A DNA stretch of 43,054 nt. Origin: Proteromonas lacertae (Eukaryota > Sar > Bigyra > Opalinata > Proteromonadidae). Positions 42,294-43,054 of the stretch are shown in pieces. The position numbers and the translations under genes are program-made. The stretch is from the NCBI GenBank assembly GCA_002245135.1, contig NGBS01000056.1, positions 1 to 43,054 of the forward strand, in the 5' to 3' direction. The stretch's first letter is position 1; every line of letters starts with the position of its first letter. The notes beneath the pieces are model-generated. The model saw nothing but the letters and a program-made list of their open reading frames with translations. It was not told the DNA's origin and did no database searches.

Positions 42294-43054
42294 ATGAATA
42301 GAGCTTTAGATACGCAACTTAACCGTCAAATTAACATAGAAGATCAGTTCCAGCTTATGTTGGAATGAATGTTGCAGATCATAGAAATTGGAGATATGTT
42401 GCACCAGCTAATTATCCTCCTGCTCATCCATCAATTACTGCAGATTGATTGATAGAAATGTCAATGCATTTTATAATGGCATCACCTGCAAATAGTGATA
42501 GTGAAGATAATGATAATAATCCATCAAGTAGTGATACTGAAGAAGATTCAGACACTTATGATCTTGGTGATATGAGTAATCAAATACCACCTCCTCCTTT
42601 GCCACCAAGACCTATGCCAGCAAGAACTGATCAACAACAACCACCTCCACCTCCTCCTGTATCAAATGTATCTAGATCTAATGTAATTAGTTTAGGTAAT
42701 CAATTTAATCCTCATCATCTTATACATCTGATAGATTTTCATTTTTAGTATCAGATGATTTGCTTAATGCTATACAAATCCAAATAGAGACTTTAATAAA
42801 TCTCATAGATTTTTAGCTAATAGAGAAAATGGCGCAAAAATAGGTGTAACTAGGATAATACAAGAGTTTTATACACAATTGTTAACAAATAATGGTAAAA
42901 TCTATTCATTGATGCATTTATACATAACCATAATCCACCTTGTACAATTGTAGATGAAAATTCAAGCAAGAGTTATATGTTCTTTACTGATTGGGTTAGA
43001 GAAGAAAACATCAATTTACCTTTATTACCTAGATCTAAATTTAATGCAACTGAA
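42294..43054 (+). CDS. Pro-rich protein region of the virus-like element (runs off the window)
   Basis: Coding-like sequence beginning MNRALDTQLNRQINIED with a Ser/Asp acidic stretch (ANSDSEDNDNNPSSSDTEED) and a polyproline segment (IPPPPLPPRPMP, QQPPPPPP) near 42580-42660. The region looks broken, with a few interruptions, and continues past the right edge. No family recognised. Confidence 0.4.

Larger units (their letters stand above)
35640..43054. mobile_element. Virus-like element, Polinton / Polinton-like-virus class (right end outside window)
   Basis: The capsid-morphogenesis set (minor capsid candidate, major capsid candidate, packaging ATPase, fibre-like protein) in one minus-strand cluster, with a divergent plus-strand arm, is the hallmark of Polintons, Polinton-like viruses and virophages. 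The left limit lies somewhere between 35438 and 36079 and is set approximately at the inverted-repeat region; terminal repeats were not proven. No polymerase B, integrase or protease is seen within the window. Most genes look whole, with only a few breaks overall (about one in the major capsid region and a few in the last gene), so the insertion looks young. Whether it is still capable of producing particles cannot be judged. Confidence 0.72.

Noticed and set aside
1-43054. CRISPR arrays, operons or ribosome binding sites
   Set aside because: Introns, signal peptide, long spacers and protein families are eukaryotic; no regularly spaced repeat array is present.

Overview
The window is eukaryotic nuclear DNA from a very AT-rich microbial eukaryote. 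The evidence is spliceosomal-type introns, a candidate GPI-transamidase subunit, a bubblegum-type acyl-CoA synthetase, a secreted type-I membrane giant and Crinkler-like proteins. The introns are stereotyped: almost all are 27-57 nt, begin GTAT (or GTAC/GTAG) and end TAG. TAA, TAG and TGA all serve as stops, and Trp is TGG through an 8.6 kb open frame, so the code looks standard. I cannot place the species. A GT5-type (bacterial/starch-synthase-like) glycogen synthase with a WSTVGGLG motif would suit an amoeboid or anaerobic protist, but this is inference.

Layout. 1-9.4 kb is a dense run of host genes: a dual-specificity phosphatase (minus, leaves the window), an ACSBG-like acyl-CoA synthetase, a decayed HAD-family protein of the HDHD5/CECR5 type, a PIG-S-like protein, an Old Yellow Enzyme-type flavin oxidoreductase with six tiny introns (minus), and a protein resembling the nucleotidyltransferase-like domain found in ankyrin proteins of oomycetes, fungi and giant viruses (minus). 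From 9.4 to 17.5 kb the DNA changes character: two gene-poor stretches holding hairpins and a shared dispersed repeat bracket a tandem pair of Crinkler-like P-loop NTPase genes. From 17.5 to 23.4 kb lies one large gene for a multidomain glycogen synthase (inert-looking GH13-like region, two glycogen-binding modules, GT5 catalytic domain). From 23.6 to 35.4 kb lies a single gene for a roughly 3,900-residue surface protein built of PA14, Ig-like (He_PIG-type), jelly-roll and Cys-rich hormone-receptor-like modules, ending in one membrane helix. It contains an internal duplication of about 4.66 kb.

From about 35.6 kb to the right edge is a virus-like element of the Polinton / Polinton-like-virus class. 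It begins with a non-coding stretch rich in nested inverted repeats, then carries a small Cys-rich protein, a minus-strand morphogenesis cluster (minor capsid/penton candidate, double-jelly-roll-type major capsid candidate, FtsK/A32-type packaging ATPase, fibre-like protein) and a divergent plus-strand arm. It looks young and largely whole, with a few breaks, and it runs out of the window, so its polymerase and integrase, if any, are not visible.

Several otherwise well-conserved host genes each carry one or a few single-base frame disruptions next to short homopolymers or doublets. Either the consensus is imperfect or several genes are recent pseudogenes; raw reads would decide.
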